Assembly (NCBI GenBank): GCA_949316235.1
Contig: OX438743.1
Span: 19,775,771-19,839,770 of the forward strand
Direction: 5' to 3'
Origin: Oegoconia quadripuncta
Lineage: Eukaryota > Arthropoda > Insecta > Lepidoptera > Autostichidae
Length of the DNA stretch: 64,000 nucleotides
The notes below the pieces were generated by a model. That model had not been told where the DNA came from. It saw only the letters and a program-made list of their open reading frames with translations, and ran no database searches. Position numbers and translations under genes: made by a program. This document shows, in pieces, positions 11,593 through 23,957 of the stretch; positions within the stretch are counted from its first letter, which is position 1, and each line of letters begins with the position of its first letter.

Positions 11593-12792
11593 CTATAATA
11601 CTGAGGAGAAATAATGCTCTTTTACTCTTTTCTTGAAAATTTCTAGCGATGGACTTGCGCGGATTGCATGCGGTAGTGCGTTCCATAGTCTCACTGACCG
11701 AATCGTGAACGAATCACTATAACGTGTTGTCAAGTGTGATGGGCATTTAAGCATGAGGGATGTGGTTGTTCTGCAAGGTTTACCTCGGGGTACAAGATAG
11801 TCAAATCGCTCACGAAGGTAAGGGGGAGAGTAAGAGTTGTTGAGGATATTGAACAGTAAGGATACGACATGTACGTCATGACGACGTCGTATCGGAAGCC
11901 ACTTCAACTCGGATCGGTGTTGCGAAACATGGTGAAACTTGCGCAACCCAAAAATAAAACGAATGCATAAATTCTGGAGACGTTCAAGCTTGTTAAGTAG
12001 GTCCTCAGTTGCATCAAGAAAAGTTACATCAGCATAGTCGAGTAGCGGTAGCAGAAGTGATTGAGCAAGGGTGATGCGAGTTTGTAGAGGAAGAAACTTT
12101 TGGAGTCGCTTGAGGGATTGGAACGAAAAATAAACCTTTCTGCTAATGGAACCTATCTGGTCAGACCACGACAGGTTCTGGTTAAATATGACACCCAGAT
12201 TTTTAACGGTCTGCGCGTAGCTAATCACAACTCCATCATACATCACTGGCGGCATAGCTGATTCCGTCAATTGAGCGCGTGAATATGAGCTACCTATGAT
12301 TATAGCCTGTGATTTGGCTGGGTTAACTAGGAGACCAAATTCTTTCGCCCATTAGTAGATTTTCGTGAGGTCGTCATTAACCCTAGTGATAGCCTCTGAG
12401 ACCTCATTTGCTTTAAAATGACGATAAATCTGTACGTCGTCTGTATATAAATGGAAATGGGAGGAAATAACACGAGTGATTATGTTTATAAAAATTGAGA
12501 ATAGAAGAGGAGACAAAACACCCTGAGGTACACCAGCTGTGAGGCTACACCAGTCCGACGTAGAGTCATTTGAGCGAACACACTGTGTGCGGCCTCGAAG
12601 ATAGGAATTGAACCAGGTAATGACAGAAGAAGATATGTTAAGAGAGGAAAGGACAGCTAGTAAAATATCAAAATCAACAGAATTAAAGGCACTGCTGAAG
12701 TCCAGTAGGACTAAAACAGTGAGAAGTTTATTTTCTATGGCAAGACGAATGTCATCAGAAATTTTAACTAACTTTTGGATGATAAACTTCAA
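11593..12792 (-). pseudogene. LINE reverse transcriptase fragment with one stop
   Basis: One frame runs through both pieces. From the 5' side it shows LDFSSAF (block A, residues ~30-36), TAGVPQGVLSPLLF (block B) and HLYTDDVQIY at residues 114-123, where the usual motif is YADD. A single TAA at 12352-12354 interrupts the frame in KIY*WAKEFG. The C-terminal part continues as SRKVYFSFQSLKRLQKF, LPIRRRHDVH and SVRLWNALP, ending HYFSSVL. The YTDD change, the stop and the missing fingers and endonuclease make it inactive. Confidence 0.88.
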
Positions 12793-12815
12793 ATTCTTGA
12801 GGACCAGTTTATCTC

Positions 12816-13179
12816 AATATTGAGATTGTTTTATTAATACGACTTTCATTATTACTACTTATCCTCTGATACCGACTCGCAAAGTACTGGAATTTTCTCT
12901 TGCGGCCGAATGTATACGTCGATTGAGTTCAGCCCTGCCGCAAACTATTCTACTGAAAATGGTAAATGACTTGTCAAGAAAATAGGAGGGGTGTTTAACA
13001 CATTAATATGGAAACCAAACAAAGAAAGACCCACGATTAATAGAAAATTTCGAAAATCCCCTAGAAAACATGTAATTGTACAATCCAGATAAATCAAACC
13101 AAATGTGTTAAAAGCTAAATATGGCCAAGGCATGGAACTCCCTTCCGGCTTACTAAGATTAATTTCGTATTTGCTCGTC
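12816..13179. other. Unassigned DNA
   Basis: No feature supported. A short phrase AAGGCATGGAACTCCCTTCC at 13128-13147 matches the LINE 3' segment at 34785 and may be a tiny relic. Confidence 0.45.
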
Positions 13180-13335
13180 ACGGTGTAGAGACCATGGGGC
13201 CATGAGGGCCAAACGCGCCGATTGGATAAAAACCTCTCAGCGTCTTTAGTAGAAATATCTGGTGGCCATAGAGACCAGGCAGCTATCAGCTTTATTTACA
13301 TATATATATGGGCACCATGCCTCATGGCAGTCTTT
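13180..13335 (+). pseudogene. Decayed GPWGP-family relic
   Basis: Plus-strand reading gives GVETMGP, a stop in place of Trp, then GPNA. Further on come RPGSY and MGTMPHGSLL, which fit RAGSYxAQRIS and LGTMPxGxLL of the family at 1733-2012. Several stops lie between. Confidence 0.45.
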
Positions 13336-14924
13336 TAGTATGGTATAAAATATGGAATAATAAAAAAAACAAAGGATTTCCTTCTAGAAATCGTATTATA
13401 TTAGGTACATTATAATTATGTTTAACATATAATTATGTTGCAAGCGGATTAGCGCTTGACCTCAATCACATCTGATACATCACATTATTTATTTGGTTAT
13501 AAAACGCTTCTGAAACAAAATACAAATCAAGCCCTACTATGCAATTTGCTTTCTTAAAAACATTTCTTACCTGAAACGACTTACAACCTTGGCAAGAATA
13601 TGCGAATGCGAACAAATCACCCAAATTAAGTAATACCTTATATCAAAAACTTAAATTAAAACACATCCATTCCAAGCTAAAGCATGACACATTAGCTGGA
13701 TACTGACCTATATTCACTTGCTGAAAAATTTTCAACTCTATACCAGTGGGCGAACGTTACAGCTGCAACACTTGCGTCGGTTACGACATTTCCCTCTCCA
13801 ACGGTAGATACGACGTTGATAGATAGGTGCCGGTAAGGTTCGGACTAAAGTATGACAGTGTTCCTACAAAGTTTTCCGTGTAGAAACACGTTTTCACTTT
13901 AACAGTTTCTTTAAATTGATTATTATAGCTTGAAATGGTTTACTCCTTTCATAATCATCACCATCCACTGCTCGCATAGACCTCTCCCATGCCATGCCAC
14001 TGAATCCGACGTTTGGTTCTCCATTTTCACTTACTGCCAGCCATCTAGCACATATCGTTGCACCATCTAGCCTAGACGTGATCTCCATTCCAGAAATCCA
14101 GAACTGATTAACAATTCTCTGAGCCGAAATCAGCAGCACTCGTTCTTTAAAGAATCGTTTCATTTCTGATATTATCCTTCAGAGAAATCGTGGAATAATT
14201 CTTTCTTGGAGTTGGAGAGTAATCGCACAGTCAGTGTTCATCTCTCGGATCAATAGGTCATTACCCTAATGACCTATGGATCCAAAAGATGGACAGTAGC
14301 TGGTAAGACGCACTGATTAAAGACTTTGGACAAGATGAATTCTTCAGGCTTTGTGGTATCGGCGACCTGAATTATGACACATCTTATTAAGCGCTACTCA
14401 ACACAATCCTTCCATTGGCATCTATTGATGTTGTTTCTACCTAACTGCTAGGTATAACCCTAGTATACGTACTCTTCAACAACTACGAGGGTCGTGCTAT
14501 CGGCTATAACCGGTTCTAGGTATACATTGGCCTTGTTCAAGCTCATTCACAAGCCGATACGTTAAGGAGATTTATTGAGATTGCGCAGAATTTCTTGCAA
14601 CTGCAGCCCCTGTAGTCTTAATTGGCTTACATCCAGATTCTATTAACTTATTATTTATAAAGTGTCAACAAAACAGCGGCCTAGCGTGGGAGGTAAAAAT
14701 AATCATGGGAAATACTCAACGGAAGCCACGATATGCGTGTAATTAAACGTTGAGTCTTTGTCTAAGGACACAATGGTAGGTGATAAGGGATCTTGAAGTG
14801 CTAATGGAGGTCTGGTCTAAAGTATTTTCAAGACGACATTTTACTTTTTATATGTTATTATATTCGATTGGGAAAATGTGCCAATAAACTCGTTGTCTAA
14901 TTGATATAACTGTTATTCATATAT
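13336..14924. other. Mostly unassigned; two LINE shadows
   Basis: Around 13955-14110, CATCCACTGCTC, ATAGACCTCTCCCATGCCATG and later phrases resemble a common lepidopteran RTE-LINE-linked repeat, heavily decayed. Around 14258-14310, reading ACCCTAATGACCTATGGATCC gives LMTYGSKRWTVA, close to the RTE phrase MTYGAETWSLT. Nothing else recognised. Confidence 0.4.
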
Positions 14925-15160
14925 AAACAACAAGGCGAACTCGCAACTGTTATTTTTGCTAAGGCGAATTCGCAACCGCTGGTTTCGATAAAATGAAATT
15001 TCGATAAGACGAACGTGCAACCGTTGGTTTTGAATTTTGGCAAAGCGAACTTACAACTGTTTATTTCGACACAGCGAACTGGTAACTGTTGGTTTCGATA
15101 AGGCGAACTTTCAACAAGACAGATTCTCAACTGTTGGTTTTAACAAGGCGAACTCGAAGC
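14925..15160. repeat. Degenerate minisatellite, ~30-37-bp unit
   Basis: Six or seven imperfect units built around AAGGCGAACTCGCAACTGTT followed by GGTTTCGATA. Unit ends vary in length, and several units have changed GCGAAC to GACGAAC or GCGAAT. The 77-codon minus-strand frame across it simply mirrors the repeat (recurring C-x-FAL-K). Confidence 0.75.
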
Positions 15161-17639
15161 AATAGTTGCGCCATTTGCGAGATCGCCTTGTATTGCGAAC
15201 AGCAAATAGATATCGATTTTATAGTGATGACGTTTACGTTGACATTTTTTGTGACAATGTGCAGTTTTAGTCAGACGGAATTATGTATTTAGTATCATTT
15301 GACTCGTACCAATATTGTTGAATATACCATACAAATCAAGAATGTCAACATCACTCTTGCCATAAAATAATCCTATGGGATACAATACGACGCGTGGACG
15401 GGCATTTCTTACTGTCACTGTAAACCCAGGGCCCCAAGAAAGAGTGCATCTCTAGTCCCGACAGTGATAGATGAACCATCGCTCGTGACTTGCATTAATA
15501 AAGTCCCTCGCCTTTTGTGCCACAGTAAAATAAGGACACTTATATTAATTAAACTTTAAAGATAAACTCGGTAAGCAATTGTGCTGTATGTGACAAGAAT
15601 AAGGCCAGCCCTAAAATTTCCTTCAGTGGCAATAAGGCCATAGAACTAATGTAATTGTAGTAGGTATTTTTATTTAAAAAATAGTAACAAATGTATTTTA
15701 AATACAAGTGCAAAAAATGGGGCTCGCGATCTAAGGTACCCAAAACGCTACCAGCTCCTAGCTAAATCGAGCGAGCAAACAGCCATCTCTTGGGCGACAT
15801 AGGCTACATGTTTCTATGTAGGTATTATAAAAAACAAGCAAAAATTGAAATAAGAACGATGAATTCAGAGCCGATGTCCCGAAAAAAAACATGCTGATTT
15901 TTTCTGCAGCTTCAGCGGTTGTACCAGGCGTTCTAGAGGTTCCTTGGATGTGAGAGGCAAGAGTGTCGACACAAGTGACCTACACTAAAGTCTGATCCAT
16001 GCTGCAAGCAATCAACCACATTCCGTCCGGTCTCTTCCCGGCACTCTTTGGGCAGGATAGTCTGTGAAGATCCAAAGAGCCGAGGTCACAACCTCAAATG
16101 CACCTATTAGCAGAACAGATCTCAACATCCAACACATAAACGAAGGCCTATAACAATACGTAAGATATTTGTCTCGAGATAGGTACATGTACTGATGATA
16201 AGCATGATTCCCATCTCGAGGCAGCCTTAAGTTTTGTATGGTAACGGACGGAGCTATTGTTAAGGAGTACCGAAAATTTTGTGTTACAAAGAGTATCATT
16301 CCAAACCCTCTGTAAGTTAAAGTATTGCTGCAAATTTTGACCCGGGCAAGAGAAACACCATGCACTTCGAGCGTCTTTCAGCAGGTAACCTCAAGTTTAA
16401 CGGGGTCGACTCTGGAATTTTTTCAATGAGATTACCAGTGAATTAGCGTAACAATCGGTTATTGCTTTGAACTGACGACAACAAATCTGCAGCATCAGTA
16501 TAAATTTTGCAGATCCAATCTGTCCACCATATCTGATAAGGAGACATGCTTGCAACCAACTTTCATCCGAAAAATTTAGATTTAGCATTGCTATTTTAGC
16601 AGGAACGTTCATGATAGCCTTTCTTATTATGTAGAACTGCAAAATAAATGCATTTGAGCACAATCTCATCTCGTGGAGAGTGACGATGATGAGAAGATGC
16701 ACAAGATTCCATATCTATTCACCTAAGACTATAAGGTGAATTTGGGGAACGTCGAACCGAAAGGTGAACAAAACGAAAGGTTAGAATCGCTTTCGAATTA
16801 AATTTGAGTCAAAGAGGAAACAAAGACAGAACGTAACTGAGTCGTTACCTGGCATTATGACTGTCGTTCCACAGAGTCGAAGGCAGCTACTTAGTAGCTA
16901 GGATGAGCCCAGAAACGACTGTCTAAGTTACAATCCGCAATTGCCTACATCATAATCCAAAATATAAATAAATTTCTCATTTGAAAACCTCAAGTTGTTT
17001 ACCAAGAGCAATAGAACACCTACCTTCATCCTTTTCATTTCCCCATCTACGAATTATCTTTATTTCCTTCAAGGGACCGGACAAAGATTTGTTAGGCAAG
17101 GAAATTGTGTCTATTGTATCCTTAGATCTTCGGTGGAGCGGGTTGTTTAAATGATAAATACTTTATCTTTGAATGCTTTGATGTCCGTTTCGTTATACGG
17201 AGAGGAAACAAATGGACGGGTTTACTTTTATTGCTAGACTATTTTAACTTTGAGAGGGTCGAGCATGAATGGTGTTTTTATTGCGCTGCAAGAAAAACGA
17301 GGGTGGTGTTTTTCGTACGAAAAAGTTTTTCTGACTCATACCAAAGAGGTTCGACTATAACAATTATAGGATCTTACAGTGAGACGACTACAGGTAGACT
17401 TCCCCAATGAAACGTAGACTTGACTGAAATGAGCTGAAGTGTGGTGAATCAAAAAAAAAATACGCCCTTATATTCTTTATTTTATTTTACCTATGACTAG
17501 GAGAGTATGGTGAAGTAGTTGTATTTATCACTGGTGCAAACGAAACTAATTGGTCTCATCTGCACCATTGATGGTGTAGGTCAATGGTAAATACGGTACG
17601 ACGGGAAAAACCGACTATATATAACTTAAAACTAAAAAT
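15161..17639. other. Unassigned AT-rich DNA
   Basis: About 2.5 kb with no recognisable repeat, RNA or coding signature. Open frames at 15549, 16012, 16148 and 16397 (all minus) overlap or lack motifs. Confidence 0.5.
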
Positions 17640-17712
17640 ACCACATCGTCACTTTCCATCAGGTGAGATGGTGGTCAAACATGAATCCTGTCAATCTTAA
17701 AAAAATAAAAAA
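17640..17712 (+). mobile_element. LINE 3' end (family E), short
   Basis: CATCGTCACTTTCCATCAGG, then TGAGATGGTGGTCAAAC and an A-rich tail. The same 3' UTR is at 18351 (minus), 34770 (plus) and 49696 (minus). Confidence 0.7.
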
Positions 17713-18350
17713 TAATAACGAAATAACGAAATAAAATAATAATTAAGGAATGTAAGGATACTACAATCCATCAAACTCTTTGTCGGAATGCTTGAGAACA
17801 CCATGTTGTATTTTGTGTGCGCCATGTTTGATTTTTTACCATAAATGTATTATGTGACACTTCAGGGATCAAGACGAAGCTAATTACACCTAGCAATTCC
17901 AAACTACGTTTAGGTTTAGGAGGTAGAATAGAAAACCCCTTTCTTTAATGTAATGTCTTTAGGGTAATGAAATATGGAGGATGCGTGTTCGAGTAATCTT
18001 GAATCAAGATTACGTAATTCGATTTGACGTATGTCTGTAAAGTTAAACGTCAAAAAATTCTTAATTTTAGATCCACAGAGTGCACTTAAAATAGTTCTGT
18101 TGTACATTGTTCTAAGCTAGTGTTCAAAAAATCTCCCATGAAAAATCGGATATTCAAAATTCGCATTCAAGAGATATTTCAGCGGGATTATTTTGTAATA
18201 CCATCATCGTCATCGATTAGGTTCTAACGTGTGATTGGTTGGCTCATCGCTCGGTAGTCAAGTAGACGGTTTCTCATTGGTCAACGTTATCAATGACAAA
18301 GTTATAAAATAACACGCCTGTTATTAGTAATTTTTCATAAGAATGCTTGA
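17713..18350. other. Unassigned, with a possible LINE 3' trace
   Basis: Around 18070-18125, CACAGAGTGCACTTAAAATAG and CTAAGCTAGTGTTC resemble the 3' region of the LINE at 62930-63475. No other feature seen. Confidence 0.4.
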
Positions 18351-18623
18351 TTTTTTTTTTTTTTTTTTTTTATTAAAAACTGGTTTCGCGTTTGACTACA
18401 ATCTCACCTGATGGAAAGTGACGATGAAGCCGAAGATGTATCACGCGCACCCAGTAAATGCCTATTCACTCTAGACTTGAAGATCCCAAGGTTGTAAGTG
18501 TCGGGAAAAACCGACGCGGGCAGTGAGTTCCATACCTTAGCAGTTCGCATTATAAATATTATTTTTCTTACATTTTGGTATTTTATTGTTGTAATATTGT
18601 CGAATAGGGACATTTAACTATTA
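18351..18623 (-). mobile_element. LINE family E, 5'-truncated, with ORF tail
   Basis: A 20-base T-run marks the 3' A-tail. The minus-strand frame 18404-18613 reads RTAKVWNSLPASVFPDTYNL, then GIFKSRVNRHLLG, a typical LINE C-terminus after the reverse transcriptase. The 5' end runs into the palindrome at 18601-18645. Confidence 0.8.
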
Positions 18624-18645
18624 AATAGTTAAATGTCCCTATTCG
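18601..18645. repeat. 45-bp perfect palindrome
   Basis: Left arm 18601-18622 and right arm 18624-18645 are exact inverted copies around a single A at 18623. The arm begins CGAATAGGGACATTTAACTA. It marks the 5' end of the LINE fragment. Confidence 0.95.
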
Positions 18646-21060
18646 TCGAAAACGTGTAATATTTCACCTCTCATTCATTACTCTAAGTCAAGTGTCCCTC
18701 TTCTTCAAAAGTTAGGCCTCATTCCAAAACCCCTCTGAATCCACACACATTTTAACATATACCTAACCGTATCAACTTACTCTCGTCAGCACGTAAATCT
18801 ACCGCTCGTATCTTGGAGTAATGTCTTTCACTTCGCCGGGGGGAGTTTACTCCCACGATAGGGGGATGGGGTATAGGGTGCATTGAACGGCTGCCGTCCC
18901 ATAGGTGTGCAGACGATGAAATTTTTAAAAGCTCTTAGAGGATAGGTATTTTTATTAGATCTATCTCGGGGTGCTAAGGATTTATGTGGTTACAAATAAG
19001 ATATAAGTAATGTCTGCGGACTTTCAATAGACAATACAAATACACTAGGTAGTATTGTTTAGTGAAGAACAGGCTAATTATAATTTTGCATGCCATTGTA
19101 TATGGCTGTTTTAGGTGATACAATTTATTCTATTTTACCAACTATTTTACTTACCCTAATCATTGCAAATAAATGTATTCTATTCTATTCTATAAATTTC
19201 CAGAATCGTCATGATGAGCCTTTCCTACTACGATATCCATATTGTAGTTCTAGAACATTTTTTTGGTTTCTATCTGACAACTTTAACACCTACGGCCGCT
19301 ATGACGTCACCTATCTTAAGGCACTAGGACTGTCACGAGTCAAGATGAATCTAACGTTACCTCATTAAGATGCATGCAGCTCTTTGGGTGCTACAAGGCA
19401 ATAAAGAATACCAGATGCATTCATACGCTGGAAAAACATAACCCTGTCTGTCTTCATAACTAACATTTACATTGTTTGTTTAATTTAGTAATGTAACATA
19501 GCTATGGAAGAGTGAGGTCTTCTGATACAGGTATTGCTATACTTACAAGGAGACCTTAACAACTCATTTATTAAAACTGATATTTTACTGAAAATAAAAT
19601 AATTTGAATTTGAATTCATTCGGGTAAAAAGTATCTGAGTTCTCGTGCATTCGTGGCTCAGGCCATAGACATTCGCTATTCGTTGGCGAGCTCAGTTCTT
19701 AGATGGATGACCACTAGTAGCATTTTAATAAGAGTTTCTAGACAGTAAAGATTTAAATTATATTGAGTTCGTCCACGCAGTTTTTTCTGAAGGAGATCGA
19801 ATGCGCCGGAACGTAATACCAGTAGGAAACTCCTTGGCCGATTGGCTTATTAAACTGATTTCAGCGTCATTCAACGTCATTATACCAACTTTATTGGATG
19901 ATAAATTGGCAATATCATCATAAAGCACAAGTGGGTTTGCATGAATTTGACAGGTAATCACTTTTATGGATATTTAAGTAGATACGTACCAAATATCGTG
20001 CGTCGACTTTTATCGCTCGGTAAAAACGTCGATCGTACGCAATCGGGTCGGAAGAATGACGATCTGTGATTGGTCGTTTATCACGTCGTATTCGGAGCGC
20101 ATGATTGGTGCTTAAGGGATATGATGGTATTCGTTAATGATATTGGTTGGTGCACGCCAGTGAATTCAATTTGCCATTACTGGCTGAAGAGTAATGTGGT
20201 GTGCATACATTTCGTCTTATTTTCTAATAATATAGTGGGTAGGTTACTACACCGATACAAACTGAAGGTTTCTTTCAAAGTTTACCATAACGTATCGCTC
20301 TTTGTGGTTGATTTTATTCTAACTTTACATTTGTCTATAAAGGAGACGTTTCAAGTCTGGCCTGCACATTGTACCATTAATGCAAAATTGAGAATAAATG
20401 TACGATTAATAGAAAAATATAGAAATTGCAATCTGTGTAGTATTTATTTTGTACAAAAGCATCATTTAAATTACTTAGAGGGCATTATGGCAATTTATCG
20501 GCATGTGATGTACCTACGAGTTCGTTCTGAAACTTAATAGAATGAATGTATGTAACATGTTAAAAAATATGTATCTGCCACTACTGGCAGATTAAAAAGC
20601 ATTCTGCCACTTTACTGAATGACTTGACTGTGACTAAACGTTAGATATATGACGAATGACTTGTTTTGAATGAGACTGGCTTCACTAAACTGAAGAAATA
20701 AGACATGGATGTATAGACTTAGATCCCTTTGCCTTCTCCGAGAGGAGTGAATTAAAACAAAATGTTAAATGATACGTCATTGTCATAGCAAATGCAAAGA
20801 GTATAGGTTATATATGTATTCAGAAGTGAGTGACAGACAATGACACGCCATCTTTTTTTAGGTCAGGTATTGCCCTATCGATGGGTCTTTAATGTTTTTG
20901 AACAAAAAGACTAGGTCAGAAACGACAGAAATGATATTTGAAATACTCCTAATAATTAATGATGTTTCTAAAATACAGGTGTACAAAGTCCAGGCCATGG
21001 TTCCATACATTCCTGAAACGTCTCCTTTGACTATTGCCTTCGGTGTGCCATATAAATTAA
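18646..21060. other. Unassigned, with LINE tails
   Basis: AATAAATGTATTCTATTCTATTC at 19168-19190 looks like a LINE 3' end with three ATTCT units. AATAAAATAATTTGAATTTG near 19595-19612 looks like another LINE tail. Repeat S copy 2 is at 19299-19367. The 155-codon frame at 20070-20537 shows no motif, codon bias or splice evidence. Confidence 0.45.
19299..19367 (+). repeat. Dispersed repeat S, copy 2
   Basis: CTATGACGTCACCTATCTTA, then GGACTGTCACGAGTCAAGATG, then AATCTAACGTTACCTCATT. Diverged from copies at 6810 and 60634. Confidence 0.5.
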
Positions 21061-21319
21061 TATCCTTAGACATATACACAGCGCCATCTAGTTCCACAGT
21101 AAGCAACTATAGGCTTGTGTTGTGGATACCAGATGGTTGAAATGCTACATAAATACATTTTTTTTTGTGAATCAATACTTATTATAAATAAAAACATCGA
21201 TAACTCAGGTACACATGTCCGTATTCATCACACAAACATACGCCCCTAGCGGGATTCGAACCCGCAACCTTTTGGTATAGTGGTCAGAGTTGCTAACCAC
21301 TACACCAAACAGGTCGTTA
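21061..21319 (-). mobile_element. SINE-C, full length
   Basis: The most complete copy. Minus strand: head with A box (GGTGTAGTGG) and B box (GGTTCGAATCCCGCTAGGGG), body, GGTATCCACAACACAAGCCT, then GTGGAACTAGATGGCGCTGTG to CTAAGGATA. Confidence 0.92.
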
Positions 21320-21426
21320 ACTAGGTCGTCAAATAGATATCTACTCAAATTTAATTAAATCCTTACCCTTTGATATACGATCCGATACTTTTATACGCGT
21401 TACTTCGCATTCGATACTTACTCTCT

Positions 21427-22262
21427 TAAGATACTTTCAATGTCTTGTATTGTATATGCCTTATGGCGGCTGACAAAGATCAGTAGTAAAAATGTTGCTG
21501 TTCAAGCATATCATGGCTATATGGGGTCTGTACTTAGATACGCCATTCTTCTATGGGGCAACTCTAGTCATATAAATCGAGCGCTAATAGCACAGAAACA
21601 ATTCATAAGGGCACTTTGTAATGTTGATTCATTGACATCCTGTAGACCACTTTTTAAAGATTTGAACATTTTGACAGTACCATGTTTATATATCTACGAA
21701 TTATGTGTCTTTGTTAAAAATCATCCAAACTTGTTCCAAAAGCGAATTGAAAGGTGTAACTTTAATACTAGGTTCCCTAACAGATTAAAGTTGTACGCGT
21801 CAACAACATCATTGTATAGTAGAAATGGCTATCAAATGGTTGTAAGAGTATATAACACATTAAATGATGATATGAAATCTCTGCCCTTGGAAATATTCAA
21901 AAGGAAACTTAAACAGTGGCTGACACAATGCTGTTTTTACTCATTGGATGAATATTTTGATTTTTACAAATACCCAAAGCTATGAATACAATTAAATTAT
22001 AACCTACATAACTATTTCATTTTGACTACTGTGAATTTGACATTGTAACGAAATTATTATTGACTTTTCTGAACCTGACATTTTAACTAAATAATTATTG
22101 TAACTACGTATAATATGCATGTGTAAATATAATCGTTAATTAAATGTGTAAATATAATTAAATTGTGTCTGGTAAAATGTGTGAAACTTTATATTTGTGA
22201 ATGAGATCTGTGACCACATTTAGAGCAAAATAAATGTATTTGTGTTGTATTTGTATTTGTAA
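21427..22262 (+). mobile_element. 5'-truncated LINE, 3' end of reverse transcriptase ORF
   Basis: The frame 21440-21985 (181 codons, TGA) starts within ALWRLTKISSKN, passes YGHGYMGSVLRYAILLWG-like text (here MGSVLRYAILLWGNSS), AQKQFIRALCN and FKDLNILTVPCLYIYE, and ends FDFYKYPKL. This is the thumb and C-terminal region of a CR1/Jockey-group LINE, related to but distinct from the LINE at 25400. The 3' UTR ends AAATAAATG plus TATTTG units near 22226-22262. Confidence 0.88.
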
Positions 22263-22356
22263 TATCAATATAAGTTCAAATCACGAAGACTTAGCTATTT
22301 ATTTACCTGTCCATAAAGACCCATAACCTGTGAATGCAGTTCCCACTATATATATA

Positions 22357-22548
22357 CAGGATTAATTTGAATTCGTGTAATTCCCATTAACTAGTGACGT
22401 CACTCTTGATTGCGAACAATTTTTCCCAAGGAACCATAGTCAAGTTATTTAAGTAAGTATTTATTATAAATTCGAAAATTTCAAATTCGAACAAAAAATT
22501 TCGATTTTCCACACAAAGTAAACCATTCCGAAACCACCTTTATTTATA
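22357..22548 (+). mobile_element. Solo left arm of the long-TIR element
   Basis: CAGGATTAATTTGAATTCG, CTCTTGATTGCGAACAA, AAAAAATTTCGATTTTCC and GTAAACCATTCCGAAACC match the left arm of 3414-4410. A short insertion with TTATTTAAGTAAG interrupts it near 22447. Confidence 0.6.
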
Positions 22549-22551
22549 CCG

Positions 22552-22645
22552 AATGAGTTTTTTTTACCGTAAGGAAAAAAATATGACATACCTATTAGGT
22601 AAGTGAAATGGAAGGTATTGACATAGGTAGTTTAATTTTTTTTTT
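22552..22645 (+). repeat. Dispersed repeat H, copy 2
   Basis: Matches 9441-9535 nearly base for base: ATACCGAATGAGTTTTTTTT, CCGTAAGGAAAAAAATA, TTAGGTAAGTGAAATGGAAG. Confidence 0.65.
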
Positions 22646-22669
22646 CTAAACTAATCGAAATTATTCCAA

Positions 22670-22836
22670 ATTGTATTTGTATTGGCTTATTTAAAAAGAG
22701 CAACCCCTGAGTTTCTTGCTCGTTCTTCTCTGGGGAGACTGCCTAGTGAATGAGCGATAACTGTATGTCATGACGATTTCAAATGTTATTGTTATAACTT
22801 ACGAAATAAAACATTTTTGATTTTGATTTTGAGACA
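22670..22836 (+). mobile_element. LINE family L 3' end
   Basis: AAAAAGAGCAACCCCTGAG, TTTCTTGCTCGTTCTTCTC, then AATAAAACATTTTTG with GATTTT units. The inverted copy at 62930-63475 and the plus copy at 39590-39935 share these phrases. Confidence 0.75.
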
Positions 22837-23519
22837 CTGTCCCAAAGAAACAACTTTTTTTAAAATTTTGTATAAATAAATAATTAAGGTTCATGATAAC
22901 CAAACATTTTTTCCAAAAAAAATATTTTTATCCGCGCGCGCCGCTGAATTTACAGCTTATTTAATGATTAGGATAGGTGTACCGATTATTTAATTTAAAA
23001 GAATTTAAAAAAAATTAAAAGTTTTGTTTCTATGGGAAGGTTATTTGTAATCATGAGTACATACATACAACTAAAAGTAACCCTATAATATATTTAAAAG
23101 CAGTCCGCTTAATCTAGATGTTGTTTTAACTGAATAATAAAGATAAATTTCGTATATTTAAAAAGTAAAGCGGCAATAAATCTCTTCCGCTGTGTTAAAT
23201 AACTGGCAACCCTTTCATTTATCGTTCATAACATCGCGGTAATCTGACCCAAAATGAACACGGCAAAGTCGAAAAGGTACTTAATACCTTCAAAATATAA
23301 TTAATTTTTAATAAGGCGCTGGTATTTTTAATCCGAGTTCACGAGTTCCGAATAATTCTCCGAAGCACGAGTTGCACGAAGTCGATTGCGAAGTTTATTT
23401 TTATTAAAAATTTTGGCCATGAACAAACTCAGCAATGTATGTACTCTTATTTACTTATTCAGCGAAACATGCTTCCGTGAAACGTTATTCGCAAAAGAGT
23501 AGTTCATTGGTAGAAATTG
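22837..23519. other. Unassigned DNA
   Basis: No feature recognised; AT-rich, with GCGCGCGCCGC at 22934. Confidence 0.5.
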
Positions 23520-23638
23520 TTTTTTTTTATGCTCAACGGGTTAGCACTTAACCTCAATCACACCTGATGTTAAGTGAAGACGAGGCCAATATTGGAAGCG
23601 TACTAACCCGGAAACCCCATGGGGAACTGGCTATTTTA
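23520..23638 (-). mobile_element. SINE-A tail fragment
   Basis: T-run, GCTCAACGGGTTAGCACTTAACC, CACCTGATGTTAAGTGAAG. Cut off after GGAACTGGCTATTTTA. Confidence 0.85.
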
Positions 23639-23667
23639 CAATAAATAAATAATAAATAAATAATAAA

Positions 23668-23957
23668 TAAATATACTTAGACATACACACAGCGCCATCT
23701 AGTTCCACAGTAGGCTTGTGTTGTGGAAACCAGATGGTTGATATACTACATAAATACAATTTTTTGTAAATTACTTAAACTTAAAGTACCTTTGTAAATT
23801 GTTTAAACTTAAAGTACTTATTATAAATGAAAATGTCCATAACTCGGGTACACATGTCCGTGTTCATCACACAAACATATGCCCCTAGCAGGATTCGAAC
23901 CTGCAACCTTTTGGGATTGTGGTCAGAGTGGCCAACCACTACACCAAACAGGTCGTC
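23668..23957 (-). mobile_element. SINE-C, full length with internal duplication
   Basis: Same order as 21061-21319, but the segment with TTTGTAAATT and AAACTTAAAGTAC is present twice in tandem (about 23764-23817), lengthening the body by ~30 bp. Flanked by (AAAT)n at 23640-23670. Confidence 0.9.

Larger units (their letters stand above)
11225..12815 (-). mobile_element. 5'-truncated LINE (Jockey/CR1 group)
   Basis: Holds the second half of a reverse transcriptase (11593-12792) and a 3' UTR ending AATAAAGATATAAAG repeats near 11230-11262. The 5' truncation lies inside the reverse transcriptase, near 12815. An (AT)n run at 11473-11525 sits in the 3' UTR. It is a different family from the long LINE at 25400. 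Confidence 0.85.

Noticed and set aside
20070..20537. 155-codon plus frame as a gene
   Set aside because: No recognisable motif, no GC3 bias, no splice context; length is possible by chance in this much DNA.
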